From Reticulitermes speratus (lineage: Eukaryota > Arthropoda > Insecta > Blattodea > Rhinotermitidae): DNA of 64,000 bases. This document shows positions 21,558 through 31,962 of the stretch, piece by piece. A program made the position numbers and the translations under genes. The stretch is from assembly GCA_021186555.1 (NCBI GenBank), contig JAJKFL010000013.1, forward strand, positions 37,747,644 through 37,811,643, written 5' to 3'. The notes below the pieces were generated by a model. That model was not told where the DNA came from and made no database searches. It worked only from the letters and a program-made list of their open reading frames with translations. The stretch's first letter is position 1, and every line of letters starts with the position of its first letter.

Positions 21558-21775
21558 ATCACAAGATTAAAATACCAACATATGCACTTATTTTCACATG
21601 TATAGTCAAATGCCCCTACATATGTTTCAGCTTTACCGTCATATCATCAGGGTGTCCAAGGCTTACATGTACTTAACATACATTAATTCATCCAATAACG
21701 ATATCTTATACACACATAAAACAGGTTTCATTATTACCAATGGGTTAGAGCATTGGTTTTTTTAATCTTGTCATT
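21558..21775. mobile_element. Foldback element carrying an H1 module
   Basis: The left end ACAAGATTAAAATACCAAC is an inverted copy of the right end TTGGTTTTTTTAATCTTGT. The H1 module (- strand, 21613-21662) reads CTGATGA, T, a weak hairpin and GAAACATATGTA, with flanks CACC and GGGG pairing at 3 of 4 positions. Confidence 0.55.
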
Positions 21776-23137
21776 TTCAAAATCATTCAGAAAATACCTG
21801 AATAACATAACGGGAAAGCAGGCATCAAGGAACTACAGCAAACAGCCACACTAGGCACTGCACACATACTGCGGGAGGTAGTAATGTAAAGGTACAAAAC
21901 ATTCAACATGGGAAATAAATCGTAACCATATAATTGCTCTAACACTATGTATCCTAGAAACACGATTTGTTTCAGGTATGTAATAGTGAATGCCCTGCAT
22001 AAATGTGGGAACTAATAATAATAATAATTAATAAATAATATAGCAACAAAGATTCTGGTAGCAGAACCCGAAGATTTGGCATCGTTAGGGTAACACCAGA
22101 GCTCGCCATTGGTCAGCAATTTGAGCCAGTTGCGTCCACCTCCTATCTTCACAACCCACTTCCATATATCGCTCTTCTTTTTATCCTACCAACTCCTCGA
22201 TCTTCAAGGTGACTGTGTTACAAGACATTTCAGTGCGAACGTTCTGTGTCTGTTGATTGTAACCAAATGCCAAGCCAGTCGCAACTTTCCGTTTCTCACT
22301 ATTTTCGCAGTAGTTGTTAGGATTCCTGTTTCGAACCCGGGATGTTCCGTTTTCAAATCTCGGCCCGTTAATTGGCTATCCTGACGGAGATTTTTGTGAT
22401 TTTCGTGAGCGCCATTACATAAACGCTGGGCTAGTACATTAGTTTAGGTTATGGTTGCTTCCTTCCACGTCCTTTCCAATTCTCTGTTCATTAATCATCG
22501 TACCATCTTACGCTGTATAATATGAACTACTGTCAGCGTGCACAAACACAAAATAAGTGTTGGTTTATGGTAGACTGTAATATGTTATGTCATTCTTACG
22601 CCGTTATCTTGGAAACGTGTAGTTTACGCCTATTTACACAGGTGGCAGCTCTGTGCTCGAAACGTTGTCAACTGTAAGGTAAGTTAATTCTCTGTTTCCT
22701 TGTCACACAGCAGAGAGTTAGAAAGGAAGGGGAATAGGTACGAAAGGGATGAACTATAACTTACAAACTGTAATTCTCAAGTAAAGTTAAGTTCATTAAT
22801 TGAATGTTTAACTCACTGGTCTAAAGAAACTAAAGAAAGACATGAGCAGTCCATCTTCCGAAGGAATTTATAACTGAGTTCTGTTGTGATCTCAATAACA
22901 AATAAATTTATAAATAAATAAATATCATATATGTGTGTGTATATGTGCAAGTAGTTCCGGAAATGGGGGTGAGGAGGTTAGTTTCCTCAGGAAACGTGTA
23001 CAGAAACACACTCATAATACGTAATACTTATTGCTTTTACACAGCAACAATGGTTACGTGAACGCGCTCCAATGTTACGTTATACGTATACTGCTTCTCT
23101 TTTTTTATATTTGGAGCTCTGGGATGAGACCAGTAAA
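21776..23137. other. Stretch without recognised gene
   Basis: A tRNA-like block at about 22325-22385 (- strand, CCCGGGTTCGAAAC as B box, then AGGATAGCC) is probably the head of a decayed SINE A. An AATA-rich tract lies near 22910. Nothing else is recognised apart from the family R tail at 22985-23090. Confidence 0.4.
22985..23090 (+). repeat. Interspersed repeat family R, 3' fragment
   Basis: Matches the right end of family R: ACACACTCATAATACGTAAT, ACTTATTGCTTTTACAC, CAGCAACAATGGTTACGTGA and TTATACGTATAC. Confidence 0.6.
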
Positions 23138-23336
23138 TCCATTCATACCGGCTCTGAGGCCCAACCAGCCCCATATTCTGGGCACCAGTGTTATTTGCCG
23201 GAGATAAAGCGGCCGGGGCGTGAAGTTGACCACTCACATTTATCTAGTGCCGAGGTTAAGAATGAGCGGAACTATACCTCTGCTTCCCCTATATACCTTC
23301 ATTGCATTGACAGGGACAACTTTACCTTTACCTTTG
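23138..23336 (+). mobile_element. SINE family A, 5'-truncated, with hexamer tail
   Basis: CATACCGGCTCTGAGGCCC, GATAAAGCGGCCGGGGCGTG, TATCTAGTGCCGAGGTTAAG, AATGAGCGGAACTATACCTC and tail ACTTTACCTTTACCTTTG, a short (CTTTAC) array that looks like the true 3' tail of the family. Confidence 0.9.
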
Positions 23337-23640
23337 GGTTTGTGGATAAATAGCGTGAGGAGATGTAGTGCCAACTGAGAAGATGAAGTTGCGGATCCTC
23401 GAGAACTTGTTTCAACGAGCGGAAGACATATTTTAGATAATTTTATAGTTCTAGTCGTCAGATTTCAAAGAACATCATCTTTTCTAACAATGTGACGTCA
23501 AGGGGAGTTGGTCTGAGTAAGAACTCTGGATATGAGAAGCAGAATGATGTAAGTCCAATTCTATATTTGTAATAATACGTCATTATCTCACAAACAGTTA
23601 TCAGTTACCATCAACGTAATTAATTTACTATGTTATGTAG

Positions 23641-23690
23641 ACATGCGGCTACATGTTTCAACCACTAAGTGGTCATCCTCAGGTCGTTAA
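23641..23690 (-). ncRNA. Hammerhead-like module H1 with perfect box and 6-bp stem II
   Basis: On the - strand: CTGAGGA box, extra T, hairpin GACCAC/GTGGTT, then GAAACATGTA. Flanking bases pair at 3 of 4 positions (CGAC with GCCG). GTA would be the cleavage triplet. This is one of the best-preserved boxes in the window. Confidence 0.55.
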
Positions 23691-24229
23691 AATACATAAA
23701 AATTAGCATTACAATTGTAACATCTACAACACAACGGAATGTCCAAGATAAAAAGTCACTTTCTTAGACCACTGTGTGGCTTAATGCTGTTTGATACTTG
23801 GTCTAGCTACGCTGGGACAGCTGCATATGAAAGAGCCTGAAATTCTAAGGAAAATTATGTATTATATAAAATATGACAAAATTGGACTTACACCGTCTAC
23901 TTCTCAGGCCCAGAACTGCAGTAGAAATTGTGGGCTCAATGTGAGATTTGCATGTATGCTGCGTGTGGACAGAGCTTGGTGTCTACAATTGATAAAATTC
24001 CAGGTGACTGAAAACGGAATGAAATATGTAAGAATATCATTCTGCTCGTCGCCTATTAATGCCACTCGGTATGAATATCGTTGAAAGAAGCGAATCTTGA
24101 CGCAAGGAAAATGCCTATCAAACTGTTTCTCACTTGCTTGAGTCTGTTTACAGAGCTTGCCGCAGCACGCGCCCTATATGGCAGCAGTACTGCTGTTCCT
24201 CAGCAACCCACACACCCCCTTGCTAGTAA

Positions 24230-24399
24230 GAACAAGCGATTCGACTCGTCCGCGGCGCATGCGATCTCGCCCACGAAAGTTGTTCATTCTTCAGTGGTGT
24301 TCGAGATCTCGGTGTGAGCGGTATAACTTTAGATCACTAACAAACTCAGGTATACGCATCGAAATAGTGCCGACTCTTCAACAAACAATAATTTAGAAA
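24230..24399 (+). promoter_or_regulatory. how: Probable 5' UTR and promoter-proximal region of how
   Basis: CpG-rich sequence directly upstream of the start codon (GTCCGCGGCGCATGCGATC at about 24249). TTCTTCAGTGGTG near 24288-24300 resembles an arthropod initiator, with the A at about 24293. There is no TATA box at the expected distance, and no ATG between that site and 24400. An in-frame TAG lies at 24394-24396. The start site is a guess; the exon itself is not. Confidence 0.35.
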
Positions 24400-24523
24400 A
24401 TGAGTGATACTAACCCAAGCACACAGAGTATAGCGGACTATTTAGCACAGCTACTGAAAGATAAGAAACAACTGGCAGCGTTCCCCAATGTTTTCATACA
24501 CGTAGAACGACTTCTTGACGAAG
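24400..24523 (+). CDS. how: held out wings / quaking-related STAR protein, first coding exon (partial gene)
   Basis: STAR proteins of this family bind ACUAAY-type RNA motifs through a KH-QUA2 domain and control splicing, stability and nuclear retention of mRNAs; how acts in muscle, tendon, glia and mesoderm. This exon encodes 41 residues plus one base (phase 1). Residues 10-29 read SIADYLAQLLKDKKQLAAFP, followed by NVFIHVERLLDE, the QUA1 dimerisation helices. The ATG is fixed by an in-frame TAG two codons upstream and has A at -3. Only nine residues precede the QUA1 block, whereas the Drosophila protein has a long glutamine-rich leader. The exon ends GACGAAG before GTAAGG, cutting inside the LLDEE motif. 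The KH and QUA2 exons are not in the window. Recognition is from memory of the family. Confidence 0.93.
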
Positions 24524-25440
24524 GTAAGGTGAATTTGCATACTAAGTAATTTTCTGCGCTTTCTGAACTTTCATCAGTGCAGTGATTTCTAAATGCAGGT
24601 GGTGTTTAGTTGTTTAGGAAATGCAGCTGTTATGGACGATTGACAACAGGACTTGTTCATGGCTATAATTAGAAACATGATGAGTACGAAGGCAAGCCAT
24701 AACAAGGTAGACATATTGCACGTCTGAACATGCGTTATTGAATGGGTGAAATTTAATAATAATTACCCGGTAATAATACATTATGAGATTGGCGACTGGC
24801 GAGAATGCTGTGTATAGGAACTTGTGTGTGAGTAACTTTTATAAATTTTTGCCGAGTTTTCACGGGCTTTGTTAGCATATTAGTGGTTTGCAGTGGTTCC
24901 GATCGGCCCTCTGGTTTATGAGTTTGTATGATCTTGCCATTTTCGTTATTGATTGGTGCTAATCACTGATGTCATTAATAGAAGTGATCGTTCGGAAAAA
25001 GGGTATCTCATTCCACCTTTTGAGTGCTGTGTACTGTTGGTGAAGAGTGGTAATTGGCTGGCCGGTTGATATGTCGTCAGGGTTATTTATTGTAAGGATC
25101 CACGCTTGACGACTGTAGGTTGTTTCGTAAGTGTTGTGATGAATAGGCCAACAATCATAATACCGCTTTCCACATTCCAAGAAACAAGTAGCGCATTATT
25201 GCTTCCCGCTATTTTCATCATACCCATTCGATGCATCTCGGTTTCGACTTCTGATTACTATTTAAAGGTGGTGAATAGTGATTCAAACACACAGATTGCT
25301 AAACGTTTTTGCCGCTCCCCTCCCACTTCCCTCCCTCCTCGTAGGTTCCTTCAAATTACCCCTGTCCCCCCACTTGGTAGCTGCTCCCGAACTCCTCCAC
25401 GCCCCCCAGGTCTGCATTCCAACAGCGGTTGCAGGTTCTA

Positions 25441-25455
25441 GCCGCCATCTTGAAG
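25441..25455 (+). promoter_or_regulatory. YY1/Pho-type motif near the start of the intron
   Basis: GCCGCCATCTTGAAG matches the extended YY1 (Drosophila Pho) motif around GCCAT. It follows a C-rich, CpG-containing stretch (25310-25440) about 900 bp after the donor. It could mark an intronic promoter or a Polycomb-type element. One site alone is weak evidence. Confidence 0.35.
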
Positions 25456-25841
25456 CTAAGTCGCGACAGGTTTCTCAGACCGCTCGAGACGAAGCAGACA
25501 GACTTGGCTAACTTGGCATAGTCGGAGTGTGATGCTCATAGAGCATTTGTGATATAGGCGGTCCCAAAAACATGCCCTCCCGTCCTGAGTGACGGTGTTT
25601 GAAGGTGATTTGTGATGTGGTCTTTGTTAAGCAATTGCCGTGATCTGTTTTTTAAGCACGCTGGAAAGGCTGTTTTAACTTCCGAGGTTCGACTTTACGT
25701 CATCGCGAATAAAAACAGTACATGACGCCTGAAAATGTGCTTGATACTGTTGCAGTTCGGTATTCCAGTGTGCTAGGTAATTTGCGTGTTGTTTACATGA
25801 TATATCTGTCGATATGTAGGTGTCTTATGCGTTTTTGGTGT

Positions 25842-25905
25842 GCCGTGATAGCTCGGTCAGTAAAGTGTCTGGACGGTCAGGGTTAGATTCGAAGCAACAG
25901 AAATT
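25842..25905 (+). mobile_element. SINE A head-like tRNA fragment
   Basis: GTGATAGCTCGGTCAGTAAAGTG resembles the A-box end and GGGTTAGATTCGAAGC a damaged B box. The body of the SINE is not visible, so this is a 3'-truncated or decayed copy. Confidence 0.45.
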
Positions 25906-26869
25906 GGTTGTTGTCTTTACGATGGTGGCCAGACTTATTTTTTATTGGAAAACGGCCATGTCGATTAACAAACTCATATTAGTTAAAAATTATACTTTTC
26001 GTCAGTAAATTGTATGTAGAAATTGTAACATCGTTTAGAAGTGTAAAAACGCCATAGGTAAGACTGAACTTGCCCAATTTCATTGTTAATTATTATGGCA
26101 CCGTATTACAGCGCCGTAAAGTAATGGATTATTAAGTTAACATCTGTCGGACACGCAGTCCATGGAGCTCGGTTATTGGGGCTTTTTAGGTGTCACGTGA
26201 TGGTAGAGTAATCGAAATGTAAGCGTGATTAACAGGTTGTGTGGAAGTACAGTATATGTTTTTCTTAAGGTTATTTGCTTTTGTGGAACCCCCTCTCCTT
26301 ATCCTACCTGTGATGCCACGACTCGTTCTGCAAGGTCACATTATAAAATTTACCCGCGTAAGTTTGACAGTCATGCTGCCGCCCGTAAGGCAGCGTTCTC
26401 TGTACGCGTTTTAAGGCGCGGTATGTAAGTGTGCAGTATTCATGGAAAATATGACCTTGATATTCCAGAAATCGGGCTTTTTATTACAGAATCTGTCTGA
26501 TGTCAAGAACGTAATTAAAAACCAGTAAAATTGTTCCGTTTGGGGTGAGTTGAAGCGGGCAGTGGAGCTGTTAATAACAAAGCAACCTTGTATCGAAAGG
26601 GAGTGGCAGATGACGTCAGGCAACCCCGTCCACGTCCCCTTCGCTGTAGTCGCAATAATTAAGACGTGTTTCGAACCATTTTACTACTGATCTGACGATC
26701 TGATAACCTGTTTTTAAGTACAAGTTGGCTCTCATGTCGAACCATGTCACACGATATCACAGTGCATTTAATTGCATGTTTGAAGTGTGAAAATCTTCTT
26801 TACGTGTGACATCCCGTTGTGTGTTAGTGATATTGAACATCAGTCTCAACACTGCTTTGTCTTTATTAG

Positions 26870-27112
26870 ACGATAGAGTCTGTCAAAATGAGCATCATGT
26901 TTCGACCTAAAGTAGGTAATTTTAAGGCTCTAACCAACTTTAAAATAACATCATGAAGACAATATATAAGTAATTATTTTACATAATTTTAGTATCAGTA
27001 TATATACATACACATACATGTAATCATATTATTTTAAAGTTGGTTAGAGCGTGAAGATGACCTAATTTAGGTCGAAACGTGTTTGCTCAGTTAGGCACAT
27101 AGACTCTACAGT
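26870..27112. mobile_element. Foldback element with an H1 module in each arm
   Basis: Arms of about 80-90 bp: left TAGAGTCTGTC...CATGTTTCGACCTAAAG...GGCTCTAACCAACTTTAAAA, right as its inverse. Left-arm module (- strand): flanks GAGC/GCTC, stem II ACCTA/TAGGT, GAAACATG. Right-arm module (+, 27047-27086): GAGC, GTGAAGA, T, GACCTAA/TTAGGTC, GAAACGTGTTT, GCTC. The TA-rich centre is non-coding. Confidence 0.8.
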
Positions 27113-27467
27113 GTCACTGCGTGATGAGAGTATATTCATCATTGTTTTGAACTTCAAGCTGCCAGAATACAATTTTATGTCAGCATCAGCCGATAAAAGA
27201 ACGCGACATCCTGATGTCCCTTTGCAGTATACCAACGATACAGTTTTGAAATATCTGTGTTTTCTTTATACGGAATGATTTAATAGGGCTGTTTGGCTAT
27301 CAGTGGCAGTAAAAATTTTCTGACACTTCTGGATCATTTGCTGCTTATTGTGGAGATGTAGGATTTGAACGTAAGTTAGTTATGTAACAACGTAAGAGTA
27401 CAGCCTTTAGCCATCAAAGTACTACGTGTAGTAGGCACGTAAGAAAAAAAAAATCCCGAGCAATTCG

Positions 27468-27630
27468 TTTTATATATTTAGGCAACATGGATATTTACTG
27501 AATTTTTAAGACTGCATTGTTTCATTTTCAACAAAATACCATTTATTTAATAATTTTATCTTTTTCTGCTCAAATAATAAATTTTTAATAAAGCATGCGC
27601 TAAAATTGAAATAGCCACCCCGTTAGATAA
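27468..27630 (+). repeat. Interspersed repeat family S, copy 3
   Basis: TATATATTTAGGCAACATGG, TAATTTTATCTTTTTCTG, CTCAAATAATAAATTT, GCATGCGCTAAAATTGAAAT and AGCCACCCC align with the copies at 5.3 and 18.2 kb. Its end nearly touches the following MITE. Confidence 0.65.
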
Positions 27631-27647
27631 GTGTCAAACTGTTAAAC

Positions 27648-27788
27648 CAGTGCACAGATTTTCCAGAAGTCTAGTCGCCACAACGGTGACACGAATCCAG
27701 TTCCATACTGATGACCCACAAATATTGGCTCCACCGTCTAGAATTTAGTCGCCTGGGCGACCTGGCGTCCGGGATTTGTGCATTGCTG
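27648..27788 (-). mobile_element. hAT-like MITE, copy 2
   Basis: Ends CAGTGCACAGATTTT and (reverse complement) CAGCAATGCACAAATCCC. The interior has GATGACCCACAAATATTGGC and AGAATTTAGTCGCC, as in the other copies read on the - strand. Confidence 0.65.
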
Positions 27789-28690
27789 TGTTAAGCACAA
27801 CTGATCTGACAAATGTGTCACAAAAAGTTACAACACGCTTACCTGAGGTGTCAGAAGTCCGTATTGCCGCCAGTTACGTCTACGAGATGTGTTATGGCCG
27901 TGGTCTTGGCTATTTAGCGACGCTGTATGAACTACTCACATTATATACAGGCAATTAGGTCAGGACGGAAGCTGATCTCCGCCGATTTTAACGTTATCGC
28001 CGTCTGCTACGGTCTCACTATTGCCCTCAACGACGAGATAGATGACCTTAGACTGAGACTTGCCCTGGTGCGGTTCTGGTTGGTACGTTATCGCCGTCTG
28101 CTGTGCCCAGTGCAGTTTACAAAGCAGATGCCATCGTACAAGATCTTACTTTTTATGGAGCCTGTCCCGGGATTCTGTTGGTCCACCACATGTATGTGCT
28201 ACACCCTTCGACGCACGTTTGAGAAGGTACGGCGCAAGTCGAATTTCGCGCAACTCGGAATTTAGTATACGTATGGTCAACTGTATATATGTACACACAA
28301 GGAAGTCTAGTTGAAGTCTAAACTGCAGCTCACTGGAATGTGATCGGCCTCAGCATGACCGCCCCGCCGCCTGTGTTATCGCCCAGCAGTATTCTTCTGC
28401 TGTATTCGTCTCATTGCACTTTCATGTCCTGAAAGATAAATCCGGCGCGCGATTAGAAATGTTATTGTTTCAGTTTTATTACTGTTTTAGAACTGCGTAA
28501 GTCTGGGATTACGTAACTCGAATTGCGTAATTTGGGGAGTGTGCCTGTTGCTGTATGTGGATATTCATTATTGTCTTGTACTGCGGCCACATCTAACCCA
28601 ATTCCACCAGGTTGTCACGTAGACAGGAACAGATGTACCTTGCACATAACAGAAAGAAATGTTCCATTATGACGATTAACGTCTTGTGTG
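27789..28690. other. Stretch without recognised gene; 18-bp direct repeat
   Basis: ACGTTATCGCCGTCTGCT occurs at 27991-28008 and again at 28085-28102. A 112-codon frame (27927-28265) spans it. I recognise no domain in it and see no splice sites that fix it, so I do not call it a gene. Confidence 0.4.
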
Positions 28691-28694
28691 ATGT

Positions 28695-29068
28695 GGGTCA
28701 TGTCGTCATGTAGAAGTTTACCGAAGTTTCGGAGGAACCTACCGTGTTCACCGTCTGTTCGTAAGACGGAGACAGGTTTCCCCCAAACGTCAGTTTTTGC
28801 GAGATGTGTAGACGCTCACGACGGTGGATAAAGATTATCGTTGTCTGGCATGTGATGCCGTGCAGTCTGGTAGATATTCACCGTCGTTTCGGAGGGGATT
28901 TATTGTCTGTCTTTTACCTCTAATATTTATGTAGTATGTACCACCGAAACTTCGGTTGAAGAATGAGAGGTTCGAGTTTCTGACGGCGTCTTGGGATGTG
29001 ACTCCGTGTAGTCAGGTAGAAATTTACTACCGAAACGTCTATAAATTTGTACCATATTACACGACGTG
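28695..29068. repeat. Cluster of three degenerate H2 modules
   Basis: TTTACCGAAGTTTCGGAGGAACC (28709, - strand module), ATTCACCGTCGTTTCGGAGG (28876, - strand) and TTACTACCGAAACGTC (29024, + strand). Each lies beside a variant of the companion block GGGATGTGACTCCGTGTAGTC (28846-28870, 28993-29013, 29054-29068). This is the debris of one or more palindromic elements. Confidence 0.5.
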
Positions 29069-29701
29069 ACGTGTTGGAAGATTGTATTGTTCATAATCAA
29101 AGCCATGAGATCTTCAAATGTGGCATTGAATTATGAATTTCGTAGGGAAACCAACAATACTAGTGTGGTTTATGTTACGTGTAAGTTCAAAGTATCCTGT
29201 ACTCCTTTTTGTGTCGGAATACTCCCACGTGTGTCCTTCGTTTTCGTGTTCATTCAGAAAGTGAAAGTAGCTGTATGCTGATTATGAGTCCGTATCCATT
29301 TGCACTTGCTGTCACCTTGCCTTGTCACTCAACGTAAACCTTGCGATAGCAGCTGCAGAACCAAGTACGGTGCTGGCGACATTTTTTGTCCCATTTATTG
29401 AACTCTTGACTGTGGCGTAAAAGGATAGTAGAAAGCGGAAGACACGTCAGAAGTGCTATCACCTGGGTGAAGTAGGTTCCTAAGACATGGCCTTGTACGG
29501 AGGGAACGGGGTACCTGCCTTGCCCTCGCCTTCGAAAATTTTTTTTCTACACAAAATATGTACAAGGACATTCTGTGAAGGTACACCAACATTTTTCTTA
29601 ACACAATGGTTAGTTTATGAGTCTTCCGTCATATTCCCTTCCCTATTCTATTATAAAGGCTAGTGACTGAAATATACAGTTTCCCTGAACACGCCGAGAT
29701 A

Positions 29702-30268
29702 GTAAAGGTAAAACGTAAAACTGCCTCTGTGCACGCCATTAAGGTGTATAGGGGTAGTGGAGGTATAGCTCGGCCAGGATAGCGTAGTCTGACGAGCTGG
29801 ACCGTCCAGGAGATCGAAACCCCGGTAGGGGCGAAATTTTCCGCACCCGTCCAGACCGGCCCTGGGTCCCACTCATCTCTTATACAGTGGGTACCGGGTC
29901 ATTCCCGGGGTTAAAGCGGCCGGTGCGTGGCGTTAACCACCGACCCCCATTTAGCGCCGAGGCTAAAGAAATAGTAGAGCTACACCTCTACTGTCCCTCT
30001 GTGCCTTCATGGCAGGTTATAGGGTGAACCTTACCGGTTTGAGATTGTAGCTCCACTCATTGTTAACCTTGGCGCTAGACAGAGGTGAGTGGTCAGCCTA
30101 CGCGTCGGCCGATTCACCTCTGGGGAGGAACCCCGGTACTCATTGAATAGGAGGCTGGATGGGCGTCAGAGCGGGTGTGTATTGAAGAAGGGGAAAATAT
30201 CTTCCTCTGCCGGCATTCGAAGCCCCTACTGTACAGCTCGTAGCGTAGTTACTATACCGACTACGCTT
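29702..30268 (-). mobile_element. SINE family A, interrupted by a second SINE A
   Basis: The host copy is 29702-29770 (tail and 3' body) plus 30041-30268 (remaining body and tRNA-like head with TAGTCGGTATAGTAACTAC). The two parts join cleanly in the SINE consensus at AGGTATAGCTCC. Confidence 0.8.
29771..30040 (+). mobile_element. SINE family A, full length, nested in an older SINE A
   Basis: The head is CGGCCAGGATAGCGTAGTCTG with a partly preserved B box (GAGATCGAAACCCC). The full body follows (GGGGTTAAAGCGGCCGGTGC, TTTAGCGCCGAGGC) with tail GGTGAACCTTACC. Flanking GGAGGTATAGCT (29759-29770) and GAGATTGTAGCT (30041-30052) look like its target duplication. Confidence 0.8.
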
Positions 30269-30330
30269 GAGATGGTTCAGTCGGTAAATCGACTGGGTAT
30301 GTTCCGGACGATTCCGGTTACCTCCGCATA
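30269..30330 (+). mobile_element. SINE A head-like tRNA fragment
   Basis: GAGATGGTTCAGTCGGTAAA matches the A-box region, then CGATTCCGGTTACCTCCGC in place of the B box. It abuts the head of the preceding SINE, head to head. Confidence 0.45.
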
Positions 30331-30462
30331 CAAAACAAAGTGAAGAATTAACTTGATAATGTAATTAAATTCTAAAAAAAGTAAGGCACGAATTTATGCT
30401 GGTATATACTGGATCACTTCGACCTTGATGAAATAGGTACTGTGATAACTTGAGGTCTGGGT

Positions 30463-30608
30463 CAGAGGTACCCAAATTTTTCACAAAGGTATGAGCCACT
30501 TCAAAATTCCAGCCCCAGAAGGGTGACATGAAGCAAGTTGGACACTCAGACCCACAAATATTAGACGAAACGGTACAGAATTAGTCGCCTAGGATTTTTG
30601 CACCCCTG
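30463..30608 (-). mobile_element. hAT-like MITE, copy 3
   Basis: Ends CAGAGGTACCCAAATTTTT and (reverse complement) CAGGGGTGCAAAAATCC. Interior GACCCACAAATATTAGACG and CAGAATTAGTCGCCT. The 8-bp flanks do not match well. Confidence 0.65.
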
Positions 30609-31350
30609 GTATAAGCCAAGGAGTAATTTGATGTTATTGTCCGTACCGAAACTGTATTTACCTGCTGTTTTATAAGTGGGCGGAAAACCTTTTCCAAGAA
30701 AAGAGTAATGTCTTTGGATTGAGGATGGGGTTCTGTGTGACCCTAGCGATATATAAGGTGTCGATAGGCACATATGCGCTGTAGAAACTGCAGTAGCATC
30801 ATGCAACGATTCCAGAGCGTTGGCGAAGACCACGCCACATACACTTGCTGTATTAGCATTCAGCAGACGTAGGAGCAGCAATCCGCGATCCTGTCTGCAG
30901 CCAGCAGTAGGCCTACCAGAGAGACAAGTTCAAAGAGATCAGGATTCCTGGAAATCTGTGTCTGCCTTCAACAAAGTAGGTTTCTAGTAGCATCGAACTG
31001 ACTGTGTCCGCAGACTTTTCTCACGGCTCAGTGTTCGAAACCCAGATGCCAACATTCCAATCACTTGTGATGGAGTGGATTGCCGTCGCATCTTGTATCG
31101 TAACCTGTTTTTACTGACAGTTCCCTAGTTTTGAATTGCCAGCTTGGCAAAGCCACCTCATGACTATGACAAGGACCATCGCATATTGTATTACACATAT
31201 TATTTCGTCTCTGCTACTTGGTCCTGTATTTGAATCATCCCAGGGACGTGTACATGCGCGCGTGCGCTTTGTGTTTACTGCTAATGGTCCTAATCGGTAT
31301 TCTTACTGCCCCACCTTGGGGATACTTTGAACGGTCTTGTGACGTAATTT

Positions 31351-31962
31351 TGTTTAAAAAGGGGGAAGAGGAGCATTCAGTCACAATAACATTTGCTGTG
31401 TCTTATTGTATGTTTTGCGACATGTTTCGTCCTGTATAATACAAAATAACCATCATTTCACTTGAAGTACTGTATCATGTTTCTAATATAGGCGTTATAA
31501 ACACAAACGGACTAAACATATGCTGCTCTAAATAGAGCGACTCTGATGGTAGTGTTTTTTTTTGGGTGCTACAACCTACTTTTCACTACAGCTACACATC
31601 AAGGTATTGTATACATCACAGTCACTTGAGTGTATCATTTTTTAATTCAAAGGAAGTTGGTGTAAGGAACAACTTGATACCTGTAAGAAGAGTCTCGATG
31701 TATTAAACCAACAAAGAAAATAAAGCTTAATATTTAAAAATCCTTCTTCTAATTTCATCCTTTACAACACACAACATGGTGTACGGCTGAGATCTGAAGC
31801 ACTTAAAATTTCATCGTGTTGTATTGAAGTGCTCTTTCTACAAGTATTTTCATAGTGCCTTTCGATGGCCTTTAGCTGAAGCCGAAACGTGTCGCACAAT
31901 ATATAATAAGACACTGCAGAGGTATAGTTGTGATTGACTACCTCTCTTCTCATTTTTAAGTC
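31351..31962. mobile_element. Foldback element with H1 modules in both arms
   Basis: The left arm (AAAAAGGGGGAAGAGG...GTGTCTTATTGTATG...GCGACATGTTTCG) is the inverse of the right arm. Right-arm module (+, 31859-31893): flanks GTGC/GCAC pair perfectly, box CTTTCGA, T, a GGC/GCC hairpin, GAAACGTGTC. The left-arm module keeps only GAAACATGTCGC. The 450-bp interior has no recognised coding content. Confidence 0.75.

Noticed and set aside
26225..26428. Possible exon ending at GGTATGTAAGTG
   Set aside because: The donor-like GTAAGT is good, but the 67-codon frame has no recognisable domain and no acceptor could be fixed upstream, so it is not supportable.
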